Below, piece after piece: positions 17,526 to 28,600 of a stretch of DNA of 64,000 nt. Location of the stretch: assembly GCF_902141855.1 (NCBI RefSeq), contig NZ_CABFVH010000001.1, forward strand, positions 1-64,000. Reading direction: 5' to 3'. This DNA comes from Methylobacterium dankookense. Lineage in GTDB: Bacteria; Pseudomonadota; Alphaproteobacteria; Rhizobiales; Beijerinckiaceae. A program made the position numbers and the translations under genes. The notes beneath the pieces were generated by a model. That model saw only the letters and a list, made by a program, of their open reading frames with translations. It was not told where the DNA came from and ran no database searches. Position 1 is the stretch's first letter. The number at the start of each line of letters is the position of its first letter.

Positions 17526-17751
17526 CTCAAACTCTCCCAGAGCAACCTGAACATGCCCCAACAACCTATCAACGTGCGGCCGGTGCCGCTTGTTCGGGTT
17601 GCGCATGCGACAGATCGGTCCGGCGCACTCAAAGATTCGTGTCCCAGTCTGGGACCATGGCGCGGCCCGCCTTGAAAGCGCCTTGCCTTTCGCGCGAAGA
17701 ACGGCCCCGCTCGGCGCTGCCCCCCTCCAGAGGACCTCGGGTTCAGGATCC

Positions 17752-18498
17752 ATGACGACGACGGCTTTGCGCGCCCTCCTCGCCGCCACCGCCCTGCTGC
17801 TGGCGGGCCCCGCCGCCGCGGCGCCGGCCGACGGCCCCTGCGCGACGGTCCAGGCCCAGGGCGAGAGCTTCACGGTCTGCACCCTGGACCTGCGGCGCCA
17901 GCGGGTGCGCATGTTCTGGCTCGGGCCGGACGGCCTGCCCTACGCCTCCCTCGGCAGCCTCGCCGAGAAGCAGGGCGCGCGGCTGACCTTCGCCATGAAT
18001 GCCGGCATGTACGACAAGGGGCAGGCCCCGGTGGGGCTCTATGTCGAGGAGGGGCGCGAGCTGAAGCCCGTCTCGACCACGAATGGGCCGGGCAACTTCC
18101 ACCTCAAGCCCAACGGCGTGTTCTACGTGAAGGGCGAGCGCGCCGGGGTGCTCGACACGGCGCATTACCTCAAGGCCAAGGTGAAGCCGGATTTCGCCAC
18201 GCAATCCGGGCCGATGCTGGTGATCGACGGGCAGATCCACCCGAAGATCTCGGCGGACGGCCCCTCGCAGAAGATCCGCAACGGCGTCGGCGTGCGCGAG
18301 GACGGCCGCACGGCGGTGTTCGCGATCTCGGAGCGCCCGGTGACCTTCGGCGCCTTCGCGCGCCTGTTCCGGGACGACCTGCACTGCCGCAACGCGCTGT
18401 TCCTCGACGGCAGCGTGTCGAGCCTCTACGCGCCGAACCTGAGCCGGAACGACCTCAGCCGCCCGCTCGGGCCGCTGGTGGGCGCGGTGTCGCGGTAG
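17752..18498 (+). CDS. Secreted phosphodiester glycosidase-family protein (DUF2233/NAGPA-like)
   Basis: 248 residues. The start at 17752 (MTTTALRALLAATALLLAG) gives a signal peptide ending AAA|APADGPC. Family signatures are LTFAMNAGMY, PNGVFYV, QSGPMLVIDGQIHPK, RNGVGVREDGRTAVFAIS and FLDGSVSSLYAP, as in proteins of the N-acetylglucosamine-1-phosphodiester glycosidase family. It is probably periplasmic and may hydrolyse a phosphodiester-linked sugar of the envelope; the substrate is unknown. The TAG stop (18496-18498) is the first three bases of a dispersed repeat element. Confidence 0.85.
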   Translation: MTTTALRALLAATALLLAGPAAAAPADGPCATVQAQGESFTVCTLDLRRQRVRMFWLGPDGLPYASLGSLAEKQGARLTFAMNAGMYDKGQAPVGLYVEEGRELKPVSTTNGPGNFHLKPNGVFYVKGERAGVLDTAHYLKAKVKPDFATQSGPMLVIDGQIHPKISADGPSQKIRNGVGVREDGRTAVFAISERPVTFGAFARLFRDDLHCRNALFLDGSVSSLYAPNLSRNDLSRPLGPLVGAVSR

Positions 18499-18596
18499 AG
18501 CCGTACCCCATCGCGTTGCGACGGAGTACGGCTCCAGCCCCTTGTTTTCACGTGCTCTCTTACGCCGAACCGGCTTCCGCTTCGGCGGAGAGCGCT
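18496..18596 (+). repeat. Dispersed palindromic repeat family B, copy 1 (TAGAGC type)
   Basis: It starts TAGAGCCGTAC, with a first stem gagccgtac (18498-18506) / gtacggctc (18526-18534). A spacer follows, then a second imperfect stem tgctctcttacgccgaa ... ttcggcggagagcgct. Its TAG is the stop codon of the upstream gene. Related copies are at 52861-52959, 54182-54284, 60449-60545 and 63323-63426. Confidence 0.75.
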
Positions 18597-18639
18597 CTCC
18601 TGGGACGCCGCCCGGTCCCGCCGGGCGGCGCCCGATGCG

Positions 18640-19098
18640 TCAGGCCGCGCCGACGGTCGCCTTGACGATCTTGTCCGGCGAGCGCGGCGGCTCGCCCTTG
18701 TTGATCGTGTCGACGATGTCCATGCCCTCGATGACCTTGCCCCAGACCGTGTACTGGCGGTCGAGGAAGCGCGCGTCGTCGAAGCAGATGAAGAACTGCG
18801 AGTTGGCCGAGTGCGGGAAGTTCGTGCGGGCCATCGAGCAGGTGCCGCGCACATGCGGCTCGGCGTTGAACTCGGCGTTGAGGTCGGGCAGGTCGGAGCC
18901 GCCCGAGCCGGTGCCGGTCGGGTCGCCGGTCTGGGCCATGAAGCCGTCGATCACCCGGTGGAAGGGCACGCCGTCGTAGAAGCCCTGGCCCGCGAGCGTC
19001 TTGATGCGCTCGACGTGGTTCGGCGCGAGGTCGGGGCGCAGCGCGATCACCACGCGGCCCTTGGTGGTCTCGAGCACGACGGTCTCGGTGTCAGCCAT
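18640..19098 (-). CDS. ppiB: Cytoplasmic peptidyl-prolyl cis-trans isomerase, cyclophilin type
   Basis: 152 residues. The start at 19098 (MADTETVVLETTKGRVV) is chosen because AGGAG lies about eight bases upstream; a GTG three codons earlier would sit on the ribosome site. Cyclophilin motifs are FHRVIDGFMAQTGDPTGTG (catalytic Arg in FHRV), MARTNFPHSANSQFFICF and YTVWGKVIEGMDIVD. There is no signal peptide. It catalyses proline isomerisation during folding. It follows the 19192-19656 gene and the exported cyclophilin on the same strand, a common arrangement near coaD and gyrA in this order. Confidence 0.95.
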   Translation of the reverse strand: MADTETVVLETTKGRVVIALRPDLAPNHVERIKTLAGQGFYDGVPFHRVIDGFMAQTGDPTGTGSGGSDLPDLNAEFNAEPHVRGTCSMARTNFPHSANSQFFICFDDARFLDRQYTVWGKVIEGMDIVDTINKGEPPRSPDKIVKATVGAA

Positions 19099-19191
19099 GT
19101 CAGTCACTCCTGGTTGGTGAAAGCTTGATGGGTCACGCGTGCGTGACGCAGGGCGTACCCGCCGGACGCGCCGGCGGCAAATCCGGTCCCC

Positions 19192-19656
19192 TCACGGGGC
19201 ACGCCGCCGCTGGACGAGGCGCAGCGCGATCGGCCGGCCGGCGATGGCGCGCCCGAGATCCGGCGTGATCCGCGCCGGGGTGCAGGCCCGCAGCGCGGCG
19301 AGCGTCGCCCGGGCGAGGCGGCGCCGGCCCTCGCCCGAGACGCCCGCGGTGAAGACGATGCGGGGCGCCGCGATCAGGCTGCCGTCCCGCCGGAGCGAGA
19401 ACCGTGCCGTGACCTCGACGCCTGCGTCGCCCGCGCCCTCGGGCGGCTGCCAGCAGGCGGCCAGAGCCGGGTAGAGCGCGGCCAGCGTGTCGGCGGCCTC
19501 CGCGGGCCTCTCGGCCAGCGGCACCGCGACCGTGCCGCTCAGGGTCTGCGGCAGGGAGAGCGGTGGGCCGGGCGCCCCATAATAGGAGGCGCGCGCCTCG
19601 GCCGGCGCCAGGGCGCAGAGGCCGGCCAGCGCCGCGAGGGTGTGCCGGGCGCTCAG
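19192..19656 (-). CDS. Small secreted protein translated from a probable CTG start overlapping the cyclophilin stop
   Basis: About 154 residues if it begins at the CTG at 19656-19654. Read from there it opens with a good signal peptide (SARHTLAALAGLCALAPA, cleaved after EARA, then SYYGAPGPP). No ATG, GTG or TTG precedes this in frame, and the first standard start (GTG at 19524) would remove the signal. The C-terminal half (VEVTARFSLRRDGSLIA, then RATLAALRACTP) resembles the TonB-C-like domain of small periplasmic proteins. The CTG overlaps the TGA of the upstream cyclophilin gene, which suggests translational coupling. The function is unknown. Confidence 0.6.
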   Translation of the reverse strand: MSARHTLAALAGLCALAPAEARASYYGAPGPPLSLPQTLSGTVAVPLAERPAEAADTLAALYPALAACWQPPEGAGDAGVEVTARFSLRRDGSLIAAPRIVFTAGVSGEGRRRLARATLAALRACTPARITPDLGRAIAGRPIALRLVQRRRAP

Positions 19657-20201
19657 TTGGCCTTCTCGGCCATCTGCATCTTCACGATCTTGTCGGGATC
19701 CTGGACCGCGCCGTTGTCGCTCTTGGAGCCCTTCTTGACCTTGTCGATCACGTTCATGCCGTCGGTGACGACGCCGACCACGGTGTACTGGCCGTCGAGG
19801 AAGCTCGCCGGGCCGAGGCAGATGAAGAACTGCGAGTTCGCCGAGTTCGGATTCCCCGAGCGCGCCATGCCGACCGTGCCGCGCAGGAACGGGGCCTGCG
19901 AGAACTCGGCCGGGATGTCGGGCAGCTTCGAGCCGCCGGTGCCGTTGCCCTTCGGGTCGCCGGTCTGGGCCATGAAGCCGTCGATGACGCGATGGAACTT
20001 CAGGCCGTTGTAGAAGCCCTGGTTGATCAGGGTCTTGAGCTGCTTCACGTGCTTGGGCGCGAGGTCGGAGCGCAGCTCGATGGTGACGCGCCCGTCCTTG
20101 GTGTCGAGATAGACGGTGTCCGGCCCGGCGGCTTTGGCCGCGGGGGCGAGCGCGAGCGAGGCGGCGAGCGCGAGCCCGAGGACGGCGTGGCGTCGGTTCA
20201 T
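19653..20201 (-). CDS. Exported cyclophilin-type peptidyl-prolyl isomerase
   Basis: 182 residues. The signal peptide is MNRRHAVLGLALAASLAL, cleaved after AKA. The cyclophilin core has FHRVIDGFMAQTGDPKGNG, MARSGNPNSANSQFFICL and YTVVGVVTDGMNVID. It acts on proline bonds of exported proteins in the periplasm. It lies between coaD (54 bases upstream) and the small secreted protein and ppiB downstream, probably one transcription unit. It is close to the cytoplasmic ppiB in sequence, suggesting duplication with a gain or loss of the signal. Confidence 0.93.
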   Translation of the reverse strand: MNRRHAVLGLALAASLALAPAAKAAGPDTVYLDTKDGRVTIELRSDLAPKHVKQLKTLINQGFYNGLKFHRVIDGFMAQTGDPKGNGTGGSKLPDIPAEFSQAPFLRGTVGMARSGNPNSANSQFFICLGPASFLDGQYTVVGVVTDGMNVIDKVKKGSKSDNGAVQDPDKIVKMQMAEKAN

Positions 20202-20255
20202 GTGGCGTCTCCGTTCAGTCGAGGAAATCGGTCGCGGGACCGGGGGTTCGCGAAG

Positions 20256-20759
20256 TCAGGGCTTGGCCTGGAAGCGTGCGGCGAGGCGTTCGGCCACCGC
20301 TGCGGGCACGAAGGGCGCGACGTCACCGCCCATCGCGGCGATCTGGCGGACGAGGGTCGCGGTGATCGGGCGGACATGGATCGAGGCCGGCAGGAACACG
20401 GTCTGCACCTCGGGGGCCATCGCCCCGTTCATTCCTGCGAGCTGCATCTCGTAGTCGAGATCGGTGCCGTCGCGCAGGCCCCGGATGAACAGGGTGGCGC
20501 CGAAGCGCCGCGCCGCCGAGACGGCGAGGTCGTCGAAGGTCGCGATCTCGAGCGTCGTTCCCTCGGCCTGGGCCAGCGGGGTGCAGGTCTCGCGCAGGAG
20601 CTCCGCGCGCTCGTCGGCGCCGAAGAGCGGCGTCTTGCCGGGATGCACGCCGATGGCGATGACGAGGTGCGAGACCAGGCGACAGGCTTGTCGCACCACG
20701 TCGAGATGGCCGTTCGTGACCGGATCGAAGGAGCCGGCATAGAGCGCTGTGCGGTTCAT
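20256..20759 (-). CDS. coaD: Phosphopantetheine adenylyltransferase
   Basis: 167 residues, the normal size. The nucleotidyltransferase motif [14 protein letters not shown] (residues 9-22, TxGH type) and the C-terminal [12 protein letters not shown] identify bacterial CoaD, which makes dephospho-CoA from phosphopantetheine and [24 protein letters not shown] is also characteristic. It lies between gyrA upstream and the exported cyclophilin, the usual order in related genomes. A dispersed repeat fills the gyrA-coaD gap. Confidence 0.97.
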   Translation of the reverse strand: MNRTALYAGSFDPVTNGHLDVVRQACRLVSHLVIAIGVHPGKTPLFGADERAELLRETCTPLAQAEGTTLEIATFDDLAVSAARRFGATLFIRGLRDGTDLDYEMQLAGMNGAMAPEVQTVFLPASIHVRPITATLVRQIAAMGGDVAPFVPAAVAERLAARFQAKP

Positions 20760-20838
20760 CGCGGCCGGACCTAGCGCGTTTTGATGGGAAACGGAACCTG
20801 CGCCTTGGCGGGCGGTACGGTTGCGGGTCAGGCGCGGG

Positions 20839-20952
20839 TTCCCTCCCCCTTGCGAGGAGGGGTCAGGGGTGGGGGTGGCTCAGGATCGGGCGAAACGGTG
20901 CCTTCTGCACCACCCCCACCTCCGGCTCCTCCCCGCAATGGGGAGGAGAGGC
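20839..20952. repeat. Dispersed repeat family A, full copy
   Basis: The outer arms ccctcccccttgcgaggagg and ctcctccccgcaatggggagg flank gtcaggggtgggggtggctcagga ... tgcaccacccccacctccgg, so the unit can fold as a long imperfect hairpin. Matching copies are at 36525-36634, 54045-54150 and 57355-57471, with shorter relatives elsewhere. It lies between gyrA and coaD. Confidence 0.75.
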
Positions 20953-20996
20953 CCATCGCCGATCGTCGCGGATCCTGTCGTCGCCCGGAGGCGGCC

Positions 20997-23723
<2,727 letters not shown>

Positions 23724-23860
23724 GGCTACCTGTCCAGAACGCGGGGCGCGCGCTGGGCGGCACCCCTCGGGATCGCGTCGCGCCCGTCCGAGCGCGCGGG
23801 AAGATACGTGATATCAAGTGGTTAATTAATGATCACGACGCTCCCGCGCAAGGCTCCGGT

Positions 23861-24157
23861 TCAGGCCGCGAGCGCCATCGGCGCGGGTTTCGAAGCCTTT
23901 CCGAGACCGAGGAAATCCTCCACCGCGGCGAGGTCGGGAAAGCTCATGAATTCCGGGCGCAGCGGCGCCGGCAGGCCCTCGAAGGACAGCCCGGGGAAGG
24001 CGTCCGGATGGGGGTAGAGCTGCCAGGGCGCGCCGGGCTCGGCGGGCTGGAACAGCATCGCCACCTTGCGGCGGCCGAGCCGGACCAGCCGGGTCGGGCT
24101 GTAGCTCAGCGTCTCGATCGCGTAGGTCTCCTGACGGCGGTCGGTCGTGCGGCGCAT
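23861..24157 (-). CDS. Small hypothetical protein
   Basis: 98 residues. AAGGAG seven bases before the ATG at 24157 strongly supports the start (MRRTTDRRQETYAIETLSYS). The central part (RLVRLGRRKVAMLFQP, then PGLSFEGLPAPLRPEFMSFP) has no recognised motif, signal peptide or membrane helix. It follows the 24272-24946 gene by 114 bases on the same strand, between gyrA and the fatty-acid gene, and may be co-transcribed with that gene. The function is unknown. Confidence 0.6.
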   Translation of the reverse strand: MRRTTDRRQETYAIETLSYSPTRLVRLGRRKVAMLFQPAEPGAPWQLYPHPDAFPGLSFEGLPAPLRPEFMSFPDLAAVEDFLGLGKASKPAPMALAA

Positions 24158-24271
24158 CGAAGGCTCCTTCGGATGGTGCGGCCGAGGGGCCGCGCGGTGA
24201 CTGGAGGCCTCCTGCGAGGCCTCCGCTGCGCTCCGGCACCTCGGGACGAGGTCGCGGTGTGGAGCATTGGC

Positions 24272-24946
24272 CTAGGCGGCCCGGCGGCGGCCCTTTGTTC
24301 CGGGCCAGCCGAGCGCCACGAGGCGCGCCTTGGCGTAGTCGCGCACCTCGTCGCGGGTGCCCTGGGGTATGCCGGCCAGGATCGCTTGGGTCTCGCCCGT
24401 GAGCATCAGGTCGGTGACGGCGTTGATCGATTCGGCGGCGTCGATCGCCCGCTTCAGGTCGGCCTCGGCCTCCGTCACCTCGTCGAAGGGCGGCGCGTCG
24501 AAATCCTCGCTCACCGCCTGGACCTCGGCGAGGCGCCCGCCGCGGAACTCGTCGGCCTCCTCCTCCGAGTAGACGAGGCCGTGCAGCTCGATCAGCTTGA
24601 GGATGACGCGGTCCTTCGCCCGCTTCTCGGCCATGGCGTAGACATAGGCCGCCTGCTTGCCCGAGACGCGGTAGTTCACGTTCACCAGGGCCTCGCCGAT
24701 CGACCACTCGACCCGCTCCATGCCGGGCTTGGCGCCGGGCAGGTGGCCGGTGACGAGCAGCACCGCCTCGTCGCGCTCCGAGCGGATGATGGTCGGCGGC
24801 TCGAAGCGGATGCCGGCCTGCGCGGCGATGCGCTCCAGGGTCTTGTGGTAGATCACCGCCGTGCCCTGGACCCGCCAGACATTGCCCGCGAAGGGCTCGC
24901 CGTAGCGGATGAGGGTGTCGGCGATCTGCTTGTCGGCGGTCCGCAT
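24272..24946 (-). CDS. Conserved hypothetical protein, possibly phage-derived
   Basis: 224 residues from the ATG at 24946 (MRTADKQIADTLIRYGEPF), with GAGG eight bases upstream. The central block VEWSIGEALVNVNYRVSGKQ, followed by AYVYAMAEKRAKDRVILKL and IELHGLVYSEEEADEF, resembles proteins I associate with prophage recombination modules. This is a recollection of pattern and was not searched. The C-terminal part has an acidic stretch and a basic end (GTKGRRRAA). There is no signal peptide or membrane segment. It is cytoplasmic and its function unknown. No other phage gene is near. Confidence 0.6.
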   Translation of the reverse strand: MRTADKQIADTLIRYGEPFAGNVWRVQGTAVIYHKTLERIAAQAGIRFEPPTIIRSERDEAVLLVTGHLPGAKPGMERVEWSIGEALVNVNYRVSGKQAAYVYAMAEKRAKDRVILKLIELHGLVYSEEEADEFRGGRLAEVQAVSEDFDAPPFDEVTEAEADLKRAIDAAESINAVTDLMLTGETQAILAGIPQGTRDEVRDYAKARLVALGWPGTKGRRRAA

Positions 24947-25087
24947 GAGCTGCACCTCGCGCTCGGGCCCAAGCCCGCGAGCTTGGCCGTTCGTTCGTGT
25001 TTTGTTCTCATCTATATGCGGAGTTTTCCACAGGCTCGCAAGGGTGCCGGGCGCAGGAATTTCGACGCGGATTTCGCGCACGGCGCT

Positions 25088-25115
25088 CTCCCTCCCCCAC
25101 AAAGGGGGAGGGCGA
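25088..25115. repeat. Short relative of repeat family A
   Basis: ccctcccccacaaagggggaggg is a small palindrome immediately downstream of the FadJ stop, in the gap before the 24272-24946 gene. It could act as a transcription terminator for the plus-sense or minus-sense side. Confidence 0.5.
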
Positions 25116-25121
25116 ATCGCA

Positions 25122-27212
25122 TCAGCTCCGGCGTCGCGCCTTGTCGAACCCTGAGAAGCTGCCGCCCTCGGCGGCGAGCGTCTCCAGCAGGGCGGCCGGC
25201 TTGAAGTCCGGCCCGTGCTCGGCCTCGAGGGCGCGCAGGCGCTCGACGATGGTCGAGAGCCCGATCCCGTCCGCCCAGTGCATCGGGCCGCCACTATAGA
25301 CCGGCCAGCCGTAGCCGTTGATCCAGACAATATCGATGTCGGAGGCGCGTAGCGCCTTGCCCTCCGCCAGGATCTTCGCGCCCTCGTTGACCATCGGGTA
25401 GAGGCAGCGCTCCAGGATCTCCCGGTCCGCGATCTCCCGCTGGGTCACGCCCTGGCGCGCCGCGACCGCGCGGATCACCGCCTCGACTTCCGGAGAAGGC
25501 GTGGCCTTCCGGGACTCGTCGTAATCGTAGAAGCCCTTGGCGGTCTTCTGGCCGCGGCGGTCGCGCTCGCACAGGATCTCGCGCACGGTCTCGCCCTTCG
25601 AGGTCTCGCGCGACCAGCCGAGATCGAGCCCGGCGAGGTCGATCATCGCGAAGGGGCCCATCGGCAGGCCGAGATCGGTGACGACGCGGTCGACCTGGCT
25701 GGGCGTCGCGCCCTCCAGCACCAGCCGGTTCGCCTGGGCCTGGCGCTGGGCCAGGATCCGGTTGCCGATGAAGCCGTGGCAGACGCCCGCCAGCACCGCG
25801 ATCTTGCCGATGCGCCGCCCGAGCGCCATCGCGGTGGCGACGACGGCCGGCGCGGTCCGCGCGCCGCGCACCACTTCGAGGAGCCGCATCACGTTGGCCG
25901 GCGAGAAGAAGTGCATGCCGAGCACCCGCTCGGGCCGGGCGGTCGCGGCGGCGATGGCGTCGATGTCGAGATAGCTCGTGTTCGAGGCGAGGATCGCGTC
26001 CGCCTTCGCGATGCGGTCGAGGCGGGCGAAGATCTCGGTCTTCAGGTCGAGATTCTCGAAGGCCGCCTCGATGACGAGGTCGCAATCGGCCAGCGCCTCG
26101 AAGTCGAGCCCCGGCTCGAGCAGGCCCATCCGCGTCTCGACGTCGGCGGCGCTGATGCGGCCCTTGCGGGCGGTGCTCTCGTAGTTGCGGCGGATAGTCG
26201 CGAGGCCGCGCTCCAGCGCCTCGGCCCGCGCCTCGACGATCCGCACGGGGATCCCCGCATTGAGGAAGTTCATGGCGATGCCGCCGCCCATCGTGCCGGC
26301 GCCGATGATGCCGACGCGGGTGACGGCCAAGAGCGGCAGGTCGGCGGCGAGGCCGGGGATCTTGGCGGCCTCGCGCTCGGCGAAGAAGACGTGGCGCTGC
26401 GCGATCGACTGCGCGCCGGCGACGAGGCGCAGGAAGGTCTCGCGCTCGAAGGCGAGCCCCTGGTCGAAGGGCATGGTGCAGGCCGCCCGGATGCAGGCGA
26501 TGCAGGCCTCCGGCGCCTCGAAGCCGCGGAACTTCCGGGCGTTCTCGGCCCGAAAGGCGTCGAACAGGCCCGGATCGTCCCGGCCCTCGGCGAGCCGGTC
26601 GTCGCGGTCGCGGATCCGCGGCGACGGCCGGCCCTCGGCGATCAGGCGCTCGGCGAAGGCGACCGCGTCGGCGACGAGGTTGTCCTCCGAGGTCAGCGCG
26701 TCCACGAGCCCCATCTCGCGCGCGGCCTCGGCCCCGACCGGGTTGCCCGAGGTGATGATCTCCAGGGCCTTCCGCGGGCCCACCACCCGCGGCAAGCGCT
26801 GCGTGCCGCCGGCGCCCGGCACGATGCCGAGCTTCACCTCGGGCAGGCCGATCTTGGCCCTGGGCGTCGCCACGCGGTGATGGCAGGAGAGCGCGAGCTC
26901 CGTGCCGCCGCCGAGCGCCTGCCCGTGGATCGCGGCGATCACGGGCTTCCCCGAGCCCTCCACCGCGGCGTTGAGGCCGTTCAGGTCGATGCCCTGCGGC
27001 GGCCGGCCGAACTCGGTGATGTCGGCGCCGCCGCAGAACAGCTTGCCGGAGCCGGTGAGCACGATGGCCAGGATTGCGGGGTCGGCGCCGGCCTCCGCGA
27101 TGCGCGCCGCCAGGCTCTCGCGCAGGGCCGAGCCCAGCGCGTTCACCGGCGGGTTCGCCAGGGTGATCACGGCCACCCGGCCCTCGCGGCGCATCTCGGT
27201 CCTGTCGCTCAT
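25122..27212 (-). CDS. Bifunctional enoyl-CoA hydratase / 3-hydroxyacyl-CoA dehydrogenase (FadJ/PimF-like)
   Basis: 696 residues. The crotonase domain (about 1-190) has ALGGGTELALSCHHR and GIVPGAGGTQRLPR. The dehydrogenase (about 295-690) has the NAD motif VGIIGAGTMGGGIAMNF, the HFFSPANVMRLLEVV segment and two C-terminal 3HCDH repeats (GFYDYDESRKATP, INGYGWPVYSGGPMHW). It performs the hydration and oxidation steps of beta-oxidation. It is 30 bases downstream of the CoA-transferase gene on the same strand and divergent from the ligase/thiolase/dehydrogenase operon. Together they match the gene content of the pim cluster for dicarboxylic acids. Confidence 0.93.
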   Translation of the reverse strand: MSDRTEMRREGRVAVITLANPPVNALGSALRESLAARIAEAGADPAILAIVLTGSGKLFCGGADITEFGRPPQGIDLNGLNAAVEGSGKPVIAAIHGQALGGGTELALSCHHRVATPRAKIGLPEVKLGIVPGAGGTQRLPRVVGPRKALEIITSGNPVGAEAAREMGLVDALTSEDNLVADAVAFAERLIAEGRPSPRIRDRDDRLAEGRDDPGLFDAFRAENARKFRGFEAPEACIACIRAACTMPFDQGLAFERETFLRLVAGAQSIAQRHVFFAEREAAKIPGLAADLPLLAVTRVGIIGAGTMGGGIAMNFLNAGIPVRIVEARAEALERGLATIRRNYESTARKGRISAADVETRMGLLEPGLDFEALADCDLVIEAAFENLDLKTEIFARLDRIAKADAILASNTSYLDIDAIAAATARPERVLGMHFFSPANVMRLLEVVRGARTAPAVVATAMALGRRIGKIAVLAGVCHGFIGNRILAQRQAQANRLVLEGATPSQVDRVVTDLGLPMGPFAMIDLAGLDLGWSRETSKGETVREILCERDRRGQKTAKGFYDYDESRKATPSPEVEAVIRAVAARQGVTQREIADREILERCLYPMVNEGAKILAEGKALRASDIDIVWINGYGWPVYSGGPMHWADGIGLSTIVERLRALEAEHGPDFKPAALLETLAAEGGSFSGFDKARRRS

Positions 27213-27242
27213 GCCATCTCCTCTCGGCTGGTGAAGGGGGGA

Positions 27243-28433
27243 TCAGGCCACCACGCCCCGCTCGCGCAGTTGCGCGACCCGCACCCCGTCGAAACCCATC
27301 CCGGCCAGGATCTCGGCCGTGTCGGCGCCGAGGCGCGGCGGCGTGCGGCGCACCGGCGGGCGGGCGCCGTCGAGGCGATAGGGCGGCGCGAGCACCGGGG
27401 CCGGTCCGTCATGGAGCATGCCGGCCTCCGCCGTCCGCGGCGAGCGCAGGGCCTCGTGCAGGCCCGCCACCTCGCCGCAGGGAATGCCGGCCGCCTGGAG
27501 GTCGGCGATGAGCTGCGCGCGCGGTCGCCGCGCCAGCTCCGCCTCGATCAGGGGCCCGAGCGTGTCGCGCAGGCGCGAGCGGCCGAGATTGGTCGCGTAG
27601 TCCGGGTTCTCGGCAAGCTCCGGCCGGCCGATCACCGCGCAGAACCGGCGGTACTGCGCGTTGTTGCCGACGGTGATGACGAGGGGCCCGTCCGCCGCCT
27701 CGAAGACGCCGTAGGGCACGATGGCCGGATGCGCGTTGCCGACGCGGGCCGGGTCGTGCCCGAGCGCCAGCGCGCCGAGCCCGACATAGGAGGTGAGGCT
27801 CAGCCCGGAATCGTAGAGCGCCATCTCCACGTGGCGGCCCCGCCCCGTACGTGCGCGGGCATAGAGGGCGGCGAGCACGGCTTGGGCCGCATATTGCCCG
27901 GTGAAGAGGTCGACGGCGGCGACGCCGAACTTCAGCGGCGGGTCCTCGGCGCGGCCGTTTATGGCCATCAGGCCGGATTCGCCCTGCACCACGAGGTCGT
28001 AGCCCGGCCGCTCGGCCTCTGGCCCATCGCCGACATAGCCCGCCACCGAGCAGTAGATCAGACGCGGATTCTCCGCCGAGAGCCGGTCGTAGCCGAGGCC
28101 GAGCCGGTCGGCCCCGCCTCGCTTGAAGTTCTGCACCAGCACGTCGGAGCGGGCGGCCAGCTCCCGCGCGATGGCCGCGCCCTCCTCGCTGGCGAGGTCG
28201 AGCCCGAGGGAGCGCTTGTTGCGGTTCACGCTGTCGAAATAGGTGGTGCCGCCCTCCCCCGTCGGCACGCCCCAGTCGCGGGTGTCGTCGCCGCGCTCGG
28301 GATGCTCGACCTTGATCACCTCGGCGCCGAGATCGCCCAGCACCTGCGCGCACCAGGGGCCGGCGAGCACCCGCGACAGGTCGAGCACGCGCACCCCTTC
28401 GAGCGGCAGGTCGGTCCCGGCTGGCGCCGTCAT
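27243..28433 (-). CDS. CaiB/BaiF-family CoA-transferase
   Basis: 396 residues. The start at 28433 ([19 protein letters not shown]) has GAGAGGA upstream; a start seven codons earlier is possible. Family signatures are [20 protein letters not shown], the [16 protein letters not shown] segment and [17 protein letters not shown], which holds the catalytic Asp. It transfers CoA between acids, probably activating the substrate of the neighbouring beta-oxidation enzymes. It is the first gene of the minus-strand arm, sharing a 167-base divergent promoter region with the ligase gene. The substrate cannot be read from the sequence. Confidence 0.9.
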   Translation of the reverse strand: MTAPAGTDLPLEGVRVLDLSRVLAGPWCAQVLGDLGAEVIKVEHPERGDDTRDWGVPTGEGGTTYFDSVNRNKRSLGLDLASEEGAAIARELAARSDVLVQNFKRGGADRLGLGYDRLSAENPRLIYCSVAGYVGDGPEAERPGYDLVVQGESGLMAINGRAEDPPLKFGVAAVDLFTGQYAAQAVLAALYARARTGRGRHVEMALYDSGLSLTSYVGLGALALGHDPARVGNAHPAIVPYGVFEAADGPLVITVGNNAQYRRFCAVIGRPELAENPDYATNLGRSRLRDTLGPLIEAELARRPRAQLIADLQAAGIPCGEVAGLHEALRSPRTAEAGMLHDGPAPVLAPPYRLDGARPPVRRTPPRLGADTAEILAGMGFDGVRVAQLRERGVVA

Positions 28434-28476
28434 CGCTTCCTCTCCCGACATCGTCCGTGACACGGCCGAGACCGCC

Positions 28477-28539
28477 TTTTCGAAACTGCGGTATGGTCCG
28501 TTGACAGGCGTTTGGCCGAGCACATATCGAATTTTCGAA
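28477..28539. promoter_or_regulatory. Divergent promoter region with paired TTTTCGAA boxes
   Basis: TTGACA at 28501-28506 is followed after 16 bases by CATATC (28523-28528), a good sigma-70-type promoter reading towards the ligase gene. The word TTTTCGAA, with palindromic core TTCGAA, occurs at 28477-28484 and 28532-28539, bracketing the promoter. Such spacing suits a repressor that binds both sites. Confidence 0.45.
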
Positions 28540-28600
28540 GCCGGAGATAGCGGCCCGTACGAGGTCGCGCTCCGAGGCCGCAAGGGAGGCTGGCCGAGCG

